From assembly GCA_038211505.1 (NCBI GenBank), contig JBBQVO010000019.1:1-28652 (forward strand): 28,652 nt of DNA, written 5' to 3'. The notes under the pieces were generated by a model, which saw nothing but the letters and a program-made list of their open reading frames with translations, did no database searches and was not told the DNA's origin. The DNA comes from JBBQVO01 sp038211505 (GTDB lineage Bacteria > Chloroflexota > Dehalococcoidia > DSTF01 > JACRBR01). A program made the position numbers and the translations under genes. Below are positions 7,725-15,703 of this stretch, one piece after another (position 1 is the stretch's first letter; the number at the start of each line of letters is the position of its first letter).

Positions 7725-7814
7725 GATGCTACGCCTCCACAACAACAATTGCAAGAGCGCTCGATCAGATCATCTGATCCGGTCGCCCAGGCTACGTGCG
7801 AGCCTGTGGTTCGG

Positions 7815-7863
7815 TATCGACCTGCGGTCGCTATCGACCTGCGGCACTATCGACCCGCGAGCG
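7815..7863. repeat. Three tandem ~17-bp repeats
   Basis: TATCGACCTGCGG-type units begin at 7815, 7832 and 7848 (spacing 17 and 16 bp); the third is TATCGACCCGCG. They lie in the 206-bp gap between the small membrane protein start and the stop of the propeller-FHA gene, which holds no other feature I can support. Confidence 0.7.
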
Positions 7864-7930
7864 CGGTGTGACCATCGGGGAACCATGTATTCCAGCGGGA
7901 GCCGTTGGCCGGACGCGGCGGGGCGAGTGC

Positions 7931-9397
7931 CTACGGAGACGTTGCGGGCGCCTCGAACAAGAGCCGGTGGGAACCAACTTGGATCTCGTCACCCGCCTCC
8001 AGCCGCACCCAGTCCACGCGCTGTCCACTCACGGTAGTGACGGCGCTGGGACCTCCGGTATGGTGCAGCATGTAACGTCCCCGACGGAACGAAACGCGCG
8101 CGTGATAGTTGGCGATATCCGCGGTTTTGGCCACCCGGATAGTGCACTCGGGAGCGGCGCCTATGCTGATCGATCCGTCGCCGATCTCGTGCGTCTTCGT
8201 CGTGCCGTCCCCGCATTGCTCGATCAGTCGGCCGCTTGCGGTCGCACTTCCCGTGCCAGTGATCGCACGCGCCTGGGGCAGGCTCCGCGGTATCTCGACC
8301 TCCGTCGGGTTGGCGGCGACCACCGCGAGCTGTTTCCGGCGGATACGCGCGCGCCGCCACAAGGCGCCGGATCCCAGACCGATCGCGGCAAGTAGCGCAA
8401 TCGCGATGAACCCCACGTAGATCTGGAGGGGCAAGCTGCTCCGCGTGCCGCCGACCGATACCTGAAACGAAGCTGGAGAGAACTTGACGACGAGGTCAGT
8501 CTGCGTGGCAAATAGGTATCCGTCCGGGCTTACAGCGACAAAGTCTCCTCGGGAACCACCACTGGCGAACTCCGTGACTGTGATCGGGGTTGTAGTGAGA
8601 TCGATCCGGCTGATCACGCCGTCGTTGCGGTCAACGATCAGCGACCCGGCCAGCGAACCGCCGGGCTTGCCGACTGCGAGGCCGTCCGGGCCGCCCGGCA
8701 ACGTGACAAGCACCGAGGCATTCCCTTGCTGATCGACGCGGATCACGTCACCGCTGCCCCGTTCGTTCGAGACGTAAAGGATGCCATCCGGATCCAGCAC
8801 GAGGCCGTCGGGCGCCGTGAACAGCGCGCCGTTGGCGTACGTCGTGACAGTGCCATTCGACGGATTGATGCGGAAAACGCCCGGAGACGAGGCGTAGCCG
8901 TTCGCCGCCTGGTCTGTCGCGAAGATATCGGACGACTTCGGGTCGACAGCGAGCCCGGCGATCAGGTTGCTGAAGCCGGATGCGACCGTGCGGACGACAG
9001 CGCCGCTCTTGGCGTCGAGTTCGACAATGCTCGACGATGCGCGGCGTGCCGCGTAGAGCTTCCCGTCGCCCGCGAATACCAGCCCCAGCGTCGGGCCAAT
9101 GTGCGACAGTGGTGTGCCCGCCCGGCCTCCGGCCGCCGTGAACCGATAGAGGTTGCCGTCTGCGGCATCGGCGACCAAGATGTCCCCGTTCCCCGAGAAT
9201 GCGATGCCGGTGGGACCGAAATGACCGTCGTTGGGGAACCCCGTCAGGAAGTCCTGTTGCTCAAAGGGTGGCGCGAGGCCGGGGAACGCCGCCCGTACGT
9301 TTCCTGCGCGGGTGCCGAGGAGCGCCGTGAGGACGGTGACGGCGAACACTGCGGCAAGACGCATCGAAGGACGAAGTGAAGATGAAGACCTAGCCAT
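7931..9397 (-). CDS. Secreted beta-propeller, single TM, FHA-like domain protein
   Basis: This 488-aa protein has a signal peptide (~1-36) and an extracellular NHL/SMP-30-type beta-propeller (~45-310). The propeller blades repeat patterns such as GPTGIAFSGNGDILVADA, PDGLVLDPDGILYVSN and PDGLAVG. A TM helix follows at ~324-345, then a basic stop-transfer (WRRARIRRKQ) and a cytoplasmic FHA-like domain (~388-483: SISIGAAPECTIRVA, YHARVSF, LEAGDEIQVGSHRLLF). The usual FHA Gly-Arg and Ser-x-x-His are replaced by Gly-Ala and Ala-x-x-His. The layout suggests an outside sensor or binding surface linked to a cytoplasmic adaptor. It is the last gene of the minus-strand pilus region, separated from the AAA gene by 165 nt, so it may have its own promoter. 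The function and link to the pilus are inference. Confidence 0.85.
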   Translation of the reverse strand: MARSSSSLRPSMRLAAVFAVTVLTALLGTRAGNVRAAFPGLAPPFEQQDFLTGFPNDGHFGPTGIAFSGNGDILVADAADGNLYRFTAAGGRAGTPLSHIGPTLGLVFAGDGKLYAARRASSSIVELDAKSGAVVRTVASGFSNLIAGLAVDPKSSDIFATDQAANGYASSPGVFRINPSNGTVTTYANGALFTAPDGLVLDPDGILYVSNERGSGDVIRVDQQGNASVLVTLPGGPDGLAVGKPGGSLAGSLIVDRNDGVISRIDLTTTPITVTEFASGGSRGDFVAVSPDGYLFATQTDLVVKFSPASFQVSVGGTRSSLPLQIYVGFIAIALLAAIGLGSGALWRRARIRRKQLAVVAANPTEVEIPRSLPQARAITGTGSATASGRLIEQCGDGTTKTHEIGDGSISIGAAPECTIRVAKTADIANYHARVSFRRGRYMLHHTGGPSAVTTVSGQRVDWVRLEAGDEIQVGSHRLLFEAPATSP

Positions 9398-9478
9398 ACC
9401 AGAAAATCCCGGCGAGTCCGCGCTCCCTTGAGAAACTTTACCCGGGGCCGTTGTGGTTGTCGGATCCTACACACATCC

Positions 9479-9491
9479 GTACCAATGGTAC
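9479..9491. promoter_or_regulatory. 13-bp palindrome upstream of propeller-FHA gene
   Basis: GTACCA-A-TGGTAC is a perfect palindrome lying 82-94 bp upstream of the 9397 start, in the 165-bp gap after the AAA gene. It could be an operator half-site pair; no -35/-10 set is convincing beside it. Confidence 0.3.
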
Positions 9492-9562
9492 ATCGAGTTG
9501 CCGTAACGATCCGCCAACGGGGGATCCTCACTGCTAATTTCGTGCGGGCTCTCGGTGCGTGG

Positions 9563-10870
9563 TTACGCTGGCGCGTGCAAGGGGCGCAAGAAGTACGTCG
9601 TGCAGACTTCGTCAAGAATATCAACCGAGAGCGCCGGCGGGCGTCGTTCGTAGCGGCAAAAGTCTATGATCGCCTCGACCAGATCCCGTGGGTGACAGCC
9701 TCGCAGCTCGCGTTGGTACGGGTCGTACCAGTGCTCGACCAGGTGGGTGAACTCACCCGCACCGAACGGGATGCCGGCGGCGGCGCATTCACGCTCGAAA
9801 ATGGTGCGAAATTCTTCGAGCGTAGGGTTGGGGATCTCCACCTTGTAGCGAATGCGGCGCAAGAAGGCCTCATCCGCCAGCTTTTCCGGCATGATGTTGG
9901 TGGAGAAGAGCACGAGCACATCGAAGGGCACTTCAATCAGCTGACCGGTATGCATCGTGAGATGGTCGATACCGCCTTCCAGTGCGACGATCCAACGATT
10001 GAGGAGTTGCACCGCCGGCATCCGCTGGCGTCCAAAGTCATCGATGATCAGCGTGCCGCCATTAGCCTTGAGTTGCATCGGCGCCTCGTAGACCTTCGTC
10101 TCGTCGTCGTAGACCAGCTCGAGGCTCTGCGGGGTCAATTCTCCGCCGACCCAGATGACGGGTCGCTGAATCTCGATCCAGCGGCGGTCGGGACGAGCCT
10201 TAAGCAGATCCTCCTCGGCGCCGATCACCTCAGGGCGGACGGCCTCGTGCTTCGACACATCGTAGAGGTGGATGATCTGCCCGAGAAATTCGATCGCATA
10301 CGGCACGCGGATCGTGCCGCCCACCACACGCCCTATGGTGCGCACGACCGTTGTCTTGCCGTTGCCCGATGCACCGTAGACCAGCGTCGACCGACGTGAC
10401 GTTGCCGCCCTTCCGATCCTACCGAGGGTTTCTTCCGAGAGCACAAGCGGATCGAGAGCGCTGATCAGGGAGCCGCGCGTGACGTCTTCGTCGCTGATGC
10501 TGCTCGCCCGCACCTCCGCGGCATATTCGGCCAAGGTCACCGGCGCCGGCCCGACGTAGCCACTTCGGGCGAGTGCGTTCTCTGCGCGTTCAAAGCCCTT
10601 CTGCGTAAGCGCGTAGACGTAGCCGGCGGAGCTTGTGCCGCTCGCGCCAAGGAGTGTCGCGAGGCCATCTTGAGAGAGCGACTGCATCAGCTCCTCGACG
10701 ACGGAGCCGGCGAGTTTCAACGCGTCCGACAGTTCGGCGCGGCTGATCCGGCTGCGGTAGAAGAGCGTCTTGATCGCGAGGTCGCGCAGCACCGCCGAGT
10801 CGATACGGAGTTCAGCGACGGTCATCGGTTCGCTGGCCGACAACGTTCCGTGAGATGCTATCGGCGTCAT
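9563..10870 (-). CDS. AAA+ ATPase with N-terminal helical (wHTH-like) domain
   Basis: This is a 435-aa cytosolic ATPase. Residues ~20-105 form a helical, winged-helix-like domain (LRDLAIKTLFYRSRISRAEL, ending YALTQKGFERAENALAR). The AAA+ core follows, with Walker A GASGNGKT (166-173), Walker B LIIDDFG (274-280), sensor-1 STN (323-325) and an Arg pair at 338-339 after EAF. The C-terminal helical lid includes HPRDLVEAIIDFCRYE. It resembles remodelling ATPases more than the secretion ATPase family, having no Asp or His boxes. ATG 10870 overlaps the stop of the J/FHA gene by 4 nt (ATGA) with GGGAGAAG upstream, so the two products are probably made together. Placement after tadC suggests a role in pilus assembly or control; that is inference. 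Confidence 0.85.
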   Translation of the reverse strand: MTPIASHGTLSASEPMTVAELRIDSAVLRDLAIKTLFYRSRISRAELSDALKLAGSVVEELMQSLSQDGLATLLGASGTSSAGYVYALTQKGFERAENALARSGYVGPAPVTLAEYAAEVRASSISDEDVTRGSLISALDPLVLSEETLGRIGRAATSRRSTLVYGASGNGKTTVVRTIGRVVGGTIRVPYAIEFLGQIIHLYDVSKHEAVRPEVIGAEEDLLKARPDRRWIEIQRPVIWVGGELTPQSLELVYDDETKVYEAPMQLKANGGTLIIDDFGRQRMPAVQLLNRWIVALEGGIDHLTMHTGQLIEVPFDVLVLFSTNIMPEKLADEAFLRRIRYKVEIPNPTLEEFRTIFERECAAAGIPFGAGEFTHLVEHWYDPYQRELRGCHPRDLVEAIIDFCRYERRPPALSVDILDEVCTTYFLRPLHAPA

Positions 10871-12231
10871 CGTGCTTCTCCCGTCGCGGCAGGAGAAGGT
10901 TCGATTGCTTCTCCCGTGGCGAAGCGCATTCGATGCGAACCGATCTGGATTTCGTCACCGTCTTCCAGCATGACGACGGCGAGCGGCAGCGGACCGTCCG
11001 TTATTGCGGTGTTATGACCCGCAAGGTCATGGAACATGTACGTGGCGCCGTGGCGCATGAGGCGCGCGTGCTCCGGCTCGATGTTCGAAGAGTCATCCTT
11101 GAGGATCATGTCGCATCCGGCAGCAGAGCCGAGCGTTATTACGTCTCCGACGAGCAAGACTCGCTCTTTCGCGCGCGGTCCAGCGACGAAGGCGATCGTT
11201 GCGGCCGAGACCTGTTTGTCGAGCGCGCGCGTCGGGAGGGCCGATACTGCGCGGATCCCGGGCACATCGTCGCGCAGTTGGAGCAAGCGATTGTGCTGCG
11301 CGTCGGCGAGCTGGCTCCCAGCAAGCTGCTTCGGCGCGGATACGCCGCCCCGACGCTCTCCGCCCGGCCGAGAAGTCGGACCTTCTTCCGGTGTGGCTTG
11401 TAGCGGCATCGGGATGGCGGAGGCAGTTACGACAGGTCCCCGTAGGTCAGCCTCGATCGCGATAGCGGCGGGCTCTATTCGCGCCGCCGCGGGTTGGATC
11501 CGATGACCGTTCTCCGGCTCGGGTACCACGGGCGCCGGATGAGCGGAATTCGCCGCTGGAACCTCACCCTCGCCACTGCGAGCGGGCCGACTCTCTCCTT
11601 TCTGCAGCGAAGGAGGACGTTCTTGCGGGGCTGCCGCGGCAGCGATACGGGTGGAGCGTTCATGTTGGATTTTGTCGTGTCGAGTCTGAGAGTGTTCCTG
11701 TTTCGTGCTTAGTTCTTTGTTCGGCGGGGGATCATCGTGACGCCGCGCCTCGTACTGGGCCCGGAGCTGCGGATTGGACAGCGTCCGGTGCGCCTCCTCT
11801 ATCCGCTCGCGCTCTGCGCGCTGGCTCTGCACGCCGTGCGTCCAGAATTCATACGCAAGCTGGATGATCTGGTCATCGGCGTCGCGATCGATGCGCAGCA
11901 GATGGTAATAGTCGGCATAGTCGACCGCCGGATGCTTCGCTGAGAACCAGCCAATGCGCAGGCCCCGCCCTCGTGGCGCCGCGACCGTAGGTGGCCGAAC
12001 GCCATGCGCCTGATCGTACGATTGCCGCGCGGATTCATTTACCAGCATCGCGTACGCCGCGTTCAGCTCTTCGATTCGCGAGCCGTTTGCCGGCGAGCGG
12101 TTTGAGGACGAGGCGCGGGCCGAGGACACGAGAAGCCAGTACGCTTCTGTCAACAGACTTAAGGGGGCTTCCGGGTGGAGTTGCAGCGTTTGGTACGGAT
12201 CGAACGGTTGCGGTTCTTTCGGGTCAGACAT
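10867..12231 (-). CDS. Protein with two J-like domains and a C-terminal FHA-like domain
   Basis: This is a 454-aa cytosolic protein. Two J-domain-like segments lie at ~10-75 (DPYQTLQLHPEAPLSLLTEAYWLLV, then IEELNAAYAMLVNESARQSYD) and ~106-162 (DYYHLLRIDRDADDQIIQLAYEFW, then ERIEEAHRTLSNPQLRAQYE). Both keep the flanking helices but lack the HPD motif needed to stimulate Hsp70. A charged, Pro/Ala-rich linker (~165-340) leads to a FHA-like domain (~360-447: ITLGSAAGCDMILKD, EPEHARLM, LEDGDEIQIGSHRMRF) in which Gly-Arg is Gly-Ser and the Ser of SxxH is Glu. The ATG at 12231 was chosen for its GGAGAG Shine-Dalgarno and the start of domain homology; the 70 codons upstream are out of character. It overlaps the AAA gene by ATGA. 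It is likely an adaptor for that ATPase or for the pilus machine (inference). Confidence 0.82.
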   Translation of the reverse strand: MSDPKEPQPFDPYQTLQLHPEAPLSLLTEAYWLLVSSARASSSNRSPANGSRIEELNAAYAMLVNESARQSYDQAHGVRPPTVAAPRGRGLRIGWFSAKHPAVDYADYYHLLRIDRDADDQIIQLAYEFWTHGVQSQRAERERIEEAHRTLSNPQLRAQYEARRHDDPPPNKELSTKQEHSQTRHDKIQHERSTRIAAAAAPQERPPSLQKGESRPARSGEGEVPAANSAHPAPVVPEPENGHRIQPAAARIEPAAIAIEADLRGPVVTASAIPMPLQATPEEGPTSRPGGERRGGVSAPKQLAGSQLADAQHNRLLQLRDDVPGIRAVSALPTRALDKQVSAATIAFVAGPRAKERVLLVGDVITLGSAAGCDMILKDDSSNIEPEHARLMRHGATYMFHDLAGHNTAITDGPLPLAVVMLEDGDEIQIGSHRMRFATGEAIEPSPAATGEAR

Positions 12232-12280
12232 CGTCTCTCCGAGCGGGACATCCTGCACGGCGTGCAGCAGTATCGACGTC

Positions 12281-12309
12281 ATCATATACGCTGCGCGGAG
12301 GTCGCCGCC
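12281..12309 (-). promoter_or_regulatory. Possible internal promoter before J/FHA-AAA genes
   Basis: In the 232-nt gap between tadC and the J/FHA gene the minus strand reads TATGAT (overlapping TATATG) about 50 nt before the 12231 start, with only a weak TTCGGC-like -35 about 18 nt upstream. Such a site would let the last genes be expressed apart from the pilus operon. Confidence 0.3.
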
Positions 12310-12317
12310 GAACACGA

Positions 12318-12335
12318 CAAGGCGCTCGCGCCTTG
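12318..12335. promoter_or_regulatory. 18-bp perfect palindrome between tadC and J/FHA gene
   Basis: CAAGGCGC-TC-GCGCCTTG is a perfect 8+8 palindrome. A second palindrome, AAGATGCATCTT, lies at 12345-12356. On the minus strand no clear T-tract follows, so an operator or RNA hairpin is as likely as a terminator. Confidence 0.4.
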
Positions 12336-12463
12336 CCGGGTGAAGATGCATCTTGAACGTTTGGGTCAGCGTTTGGGTGTCAGACAGGCGCGAACAGGGG
12401 CTGCGCAGTGCCGGAGGAAGGGGGGCGCAGTGCTGCCGCACTCCCGAGGACGGCTACGGCCGC

Positions 12464-13360
12464 TTATTTGAAGGACTCATAGGCATTGATAGCGATTGGG
12501 CCGAGGATGACGATAAAGAGTGTAGGCATGATGCAAAATACGAGAGGAAAAATCATCTTTGGCGCCGCTTGCCGAGCGGCTTGCTCAGCACGCTGGCGAC
12601 GCCGAATGCGCAGTTGACGAGACTGAATTCGGAGCACTCCACCGATACTCGTGCCTAACGTCTCTGCCTGAATAACCGAGCTGACGAACACGTTCACGTC
12701 TGGAAGGTCGATGCGAGAAGCCATCGCGGTGAGAGCCTCGCGGCGTGTCTGTCCGAGGGCCTTTTCTCTTAGCATGCGACTCATTTCGTCGCCGACGGGT
12801 CCTCGATAGCGTTCCGCGACCCGCTGAAATGCGAAGTCGAGACTGAGGCCCGCTTCTACGCAGGTGGTCAGGAGATCCAGGCTGTCGGGGAGCGCCTTCG
12901 AGAATTTGAGTTGCCGGCTTTTCGCGCGCCTCCGCAGCAGCATCATCGGGGCGAGGAAACCGAACAGCCCGGCTGCTACGACGAAGAGCAACTGCGTGGT
13001 GCTTGGCGAGCCGTTGCTGTTTGACCAGACGGTTAGAAGTACTAGGGCCGGTAGTAAGGTCGTTGTGACAAGAACGATCGACATGAAGGTTGCCAGCGAC
13101 ATGGCGCTGTCTGAAATCACCAGCCACGCGCCTGCCCGCGAGATAAGCGCTGTCGGCATGATGTTTAGCACCCGCGTCGACAATCCGTGCACCGCAGGAA
13201 ATATGAAACGCTTCGTAAGCGGATCGTCTTGCTCAAGCAGCGCGCGGCGCTGGTTCGATAGCGTGCGAACCCGATCTTCCATTTCGTTCCTGCTGCGGGC
13301 GTACCACCACCCAAACAGGATCAACGAGCCAAAAACCAGAGTAGCAACAGCGAGCGGCAT
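12464..13360 (-). CDS. tadC: Tad pilus assembly membrane protein TadC
   Basis: This 298-aa inner-membrane platform protein is of the GspF/T2SSF type. It has a TM at the N-terminus (~3-20) and TM pairs around 80-110 and 122-142. The cytoplasmic T2SSF core contains KFSKALPDSLDLLTTCVEAGLSLDFAF at ~153-178, the conserved P-D-h-LDLL...E-AGLSL pattern, followed by TRREALTAMASRIDLPDVNVFVSSVIQAETLG. A final TM lies near 272-292. TadC pairs with TadB to couple ATPase motion to pilin extraction. ATG 13360 has AGGGGA upstream; the gap to tadB is 9 nt. It lies in the order tadA-tadB-tadC seen in other tad loci. Confidence 0.92.
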   Translation of the reverse strand: MPLAVATLVFGSLILFGWWYARSRNEMEDRVRTLSNQRRALLEQDDPLTKRFIFPAVHGLSTRVLNIMPTALISRAGAWLVISDSAMSLATFMSIVLVTTTLLPALVLLTVWSNSNGSPSTTQLLFVVAAGLFGFLAPMMLLRRRAKSRQLKFSKALPDSLDLLTTCVEAGLSLDFAFQRVAERYRGPVGDEMSRMLREKALGQTRREALTAMASRIDLPDVNVFVSSVIQAETLGTSIGGVLRIQSRQLRIRRRQRAEQAARQAAPKMIFPLVFCIMPTLFIVILGPIAINAYESFK

Positions 13361-13369
13361 GCCTGTCCC

Positions 13370-14341
13370 CTAAATGTCGATGTCGAGAATACGACCGATC
13401 GCGTAATACCCCAGCAGCTGCAGCGTCGCGCCGATGCCGAGGAGAATCAGCCCGACGTTCGTGGTGAAGAGCAAGGACGTCTGCGTCCAGTTGAAGAGGG
13501 CGAATAATCCCAACAACGCGAGAGGCCATAGTGACAAGACGGTTCCCGAAAAGCGCTGTTGCGATGTCATCGTCTTGACTTCGCCCGTGAGCCGCTCGCG
13601 CTCGCGCATGGTTTCGGCCACCGTCTCCAGGATCTCCGACAGATTTCCGCCGCTGGTACGCTGAATAAGTACCGCGGTTACCACGAGGTATACATCCTCC
13701 GAGTCGACACGTCGTGACAGTCCCTTCAACGCTTCTTCCACAGACGCGCCGATATTCATATCTACAATGAGCCGGGAGAACTCATCGGAGATGGGCGGCT
13801 CCATCTGCCGCGCGACTAAGTCGACACCATGCTGGAATGCGAAGCCTGCCCTGAGGGAGTTCGCGATCAGGGTAACTGCCTCAGGGAGCTGTTTGTTGAG
13901 CTTGGCAATTCTGCGGCTGCGAAGCGTTGACAACCACACGGTCGGCAGCATGTACGCGATCAGTCCGCAGACAATGGCGATGACAAGCGTCGTCAGGCTT
14001 CGTCCTAACGCCCAGATGGCTACGAACGTCACGGTTCCCAGCACCAACCGACCCAAGAGATACTCGCCCGCGTGCAGTCGCAGTCCTGCTCTTTCGAGTT
14101 GAAGGGTCGTTTGAGTTGCCCAATCACTGTCGCTGGTGAGCCTGCCCAGAAACGGGATGCGCGACGGTCCGCTACGGCGGATCTCGTTCCAAGATAGGCC
14201 GCGTCTCTCAATCGCGGGCCGGATCGCCAATCCGCTTAGGCGGGAGTCGGCCGGGCGTGTCTGGGCCTGGCGCGCGAAATAGAGCGCGAACAACCCGAAT
14301 GTCAGGCCGACGGCGGTTGCCGCCATCAATTCAATGGCCAT
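13370..14341 (-). CDS. tadB: Tad pilus assembly membrane protein TadB
   Basis: This 323-aa GspF-type platform protein has an N-terminal TM (~5-22), a TM pair around 95-135, the T2SSF cytoplasmic core (LNKQLPEAVTLIANSLRAGFAF...GVDLVARQMEPP...EFSRL) and C-terminal TMs (~265-320). The diagnostic LPEAhxLIANSLRAGF and later LIQRTSGGNLSEILE blocks are present. It acts with TadC as the membrane platform for the TadA motor. The ORF is open for a further 50 codons upstream, but ATG 14341, two bases after the tadA stop and preceded by GAGGG, starts at the signal-anchor; the extension reads antisense-like low-complexity. Confidence 0.92.
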   Translation of the reverse strand: MAIELMAATAVGLTFGLFALYFARQAQTRPADSRLSGLAIRPAIERRGLSWNEIRRSGPSRIPFLGRLTSDSDWATQTTLQLERAGLRLHAGEYLLGRLVLGTVTFVAIWALGRSLTTLVIAIVCGLIAYMLPTVWLSTLRSRRIAKLNKQLPEAVTLIANSLRAGFAFQHGVDLVARQMEPPISDEFSRLIVDMNIGASVEEALKGLSRRVDSEDVYLVVTAVLIQRTSGGNLSEILETVAETMRERERLTGEVKTMTSQQRFSGTVLSLWPLALLGLFALFNWTQTSLLFTTNVGLILLGIGATLQLLGYYAIGRILDIDI

Positions 14342-14343
14342 AC

Positions 14344-15678
14344 CTATCGCCCTCGCCCTGCGGTCTCGGCAAACCCCATATCGATTTTCACGCCACTCCG
14401 CGCGAACTCTTCGGCAAACGTGGGAACGATACCGGTGGGCGCGAGCTCGCCGACAATCTTGCCATCCGCCAGCCTTGCTTCCTGGCGCCACACGAAGAGG
14501 TCCTGGGTGGTGATGGTGTCACCTTCACGCCCGGTGAGCTCGGTAATGTGCGTGATGCGCCGCTTTCCATCTGAGAAACGCGAGATCTGGATGATGAGAT
14601 GAAGGGCTGCGGCGATTTGCTCGCGGATTGCCCGGACCGGTAGATCGAAGCCAGCCATCATGACCATATTTTCGATGCGGATAATGCCATCCCGCGGCGA
14701 ATTGGCGTGGACGGTGGTCAGTGAGCCCTCATGGCCGGTGTTCATAGCCTGGAGCATGTCAAAAGCTTCTGGACCGCGTACCTCGCCAATGATGATGCGG
14801 TCGGGCCGCATGCGCAGGGCGTTGCGAACGAGATCGCGCTGCGTGATTTCGTTCTTTCCTTCGATGTTCGGCGGGCGCCCTTCCATGGCGATGACGTGCG
14901 TCTGCTGGAGTTTCATCTCGATCGGATCCTCGATCGAGATGATGCGCTCGCTGTTCGGGATGTACGCCGACATGGCGTTGAGCAGCGTGGTTTTCCCTGT
15001 GCCTGTACCGCCGCTGATCAAAATGTTCAACCGTTGCTTGACGCACGCCCTGAGAAACTCTGCCGTGAACTCGTTCAGAGTGTCGTTGGCCACAAGGTCG
15101 GCGACCTTGTACTTCTCGCGGCGAAACTTCCGGATCGTCATCGTCGGACTGCGCGGCACCAGTGGCGGAATGACAATGTTCACGCGGGAGCCGTCGGGCA
15201 GGCGCGCGTCCACGTAGGGCGACGACTCATCGACACGCCGGCCGAGCGGTGCGATGATGCGCTCGACGATACGCATGATGTGCATGTTGTCGCGGAAGCG
15301 CAGCGGCGACAGATAGATGACACCGTCGCGCTCGAAGAAGACTTCGTCCGGGGCGTTGACCATCACTTCCGATACGCTGTCGTCGTCGAGCAGCGCCTCA
15401 ATCGGCCCGAATCCGATCGCCTCATCGATGACCCGCTTGACGACGCGTTCACGATCGTCGCCGAGCAGCGACGGCGCTTCCTGCGAAACGAGTTGCCGGG
15501 CCGCTACGGTCACGGCCTCGCGCGCGCGTGCGCCATCGAGCTTTTCTACCGCGCTCAGGTCGAGTTCTTGCAGCATGCGCTGATGGACTGCGTGGATCGC
15601 ATCGAACCACTCGTCGTCACCTTGGCCCTGGTTGAGGCCAGCGCGCTGCCCGGGCATCGCCGATGTATCGATTGCCAT
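14344..15678 (-). CDS. tadA: Tad pilus motor ATPase CpaF/TadA
   Basis: This is a 444-aa secretion ATPase of the CpaF/TadA (VirB11/PilB-like) family, a hexamer that powers pilin assembly at the cytoplasmic face. The N-terminal domain (~35-200) carries the PYVDARLPDGSRVNIVIPP block typical of CpaF. Walker A is GGTGTGKT (223-230), the Asp box IEDPIE (249-254), Walker B RIIIGEVRG (294-302) and the His box TGHEGSLTTVHAN (314-326). No zinc-binding Cys cluster is seen, as usual for this subfamily. ATG 15678 follows GGAGG by seven bases. It lies 25 nt after cpaE and 2 nt before tadB in one operon. All catalytic motifs look intact, so the motor should be active. Confidence 0.96.
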   Translation of the reverse strand: MAIDTSAMPGQRAGLNQGQGDDEWFDAIHAVHQRMLQELDLSAVEKLDGARAREAVTVAARQLVSQEAPSLLGDDRERVVKRVIDEAIGFGPIEALLDDDSVSEVMVNAPDEVFFERDGVIYLSPLRFRDNMHIMRIVERIIAPLGRRVDESSPYVDARLPDGSRVNIVIPPLVPRSPTMTIRKFRREKYKVADLVANDTLNEFTAEFLRACVKQRLNILISGGTGTGKTTLLNAMSAYIPNSERIISIEDPIEMKLQQTHVIAMEGRPPNIEGKNEITQRDLVRNALRMRPDRIIIGEVRGPEAFDMLQAMNTGHEGSLTTVHANSPRDGIIRIENMVMMAGFDLPVRAIREQIAAALHLIIQISRFSDGKRRITHITELTGREGDTITTQDLFVWRQEARLADGKIVGELAPTGIVPTFAEEFARSGVKIDMGFAETAGRGR

Positions 15679-15703
15679 GTCTCAGCCTCCGCCCGCGGGC
15701 GCG

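Noticed and set aside
12232..12441. 70-codon upstream extension of the J/FHA gene
   Set aside because: It has no homology-like pattern, includes palindromes and a promoter-like site, and ATG 12231 has a good ribosome binding site.
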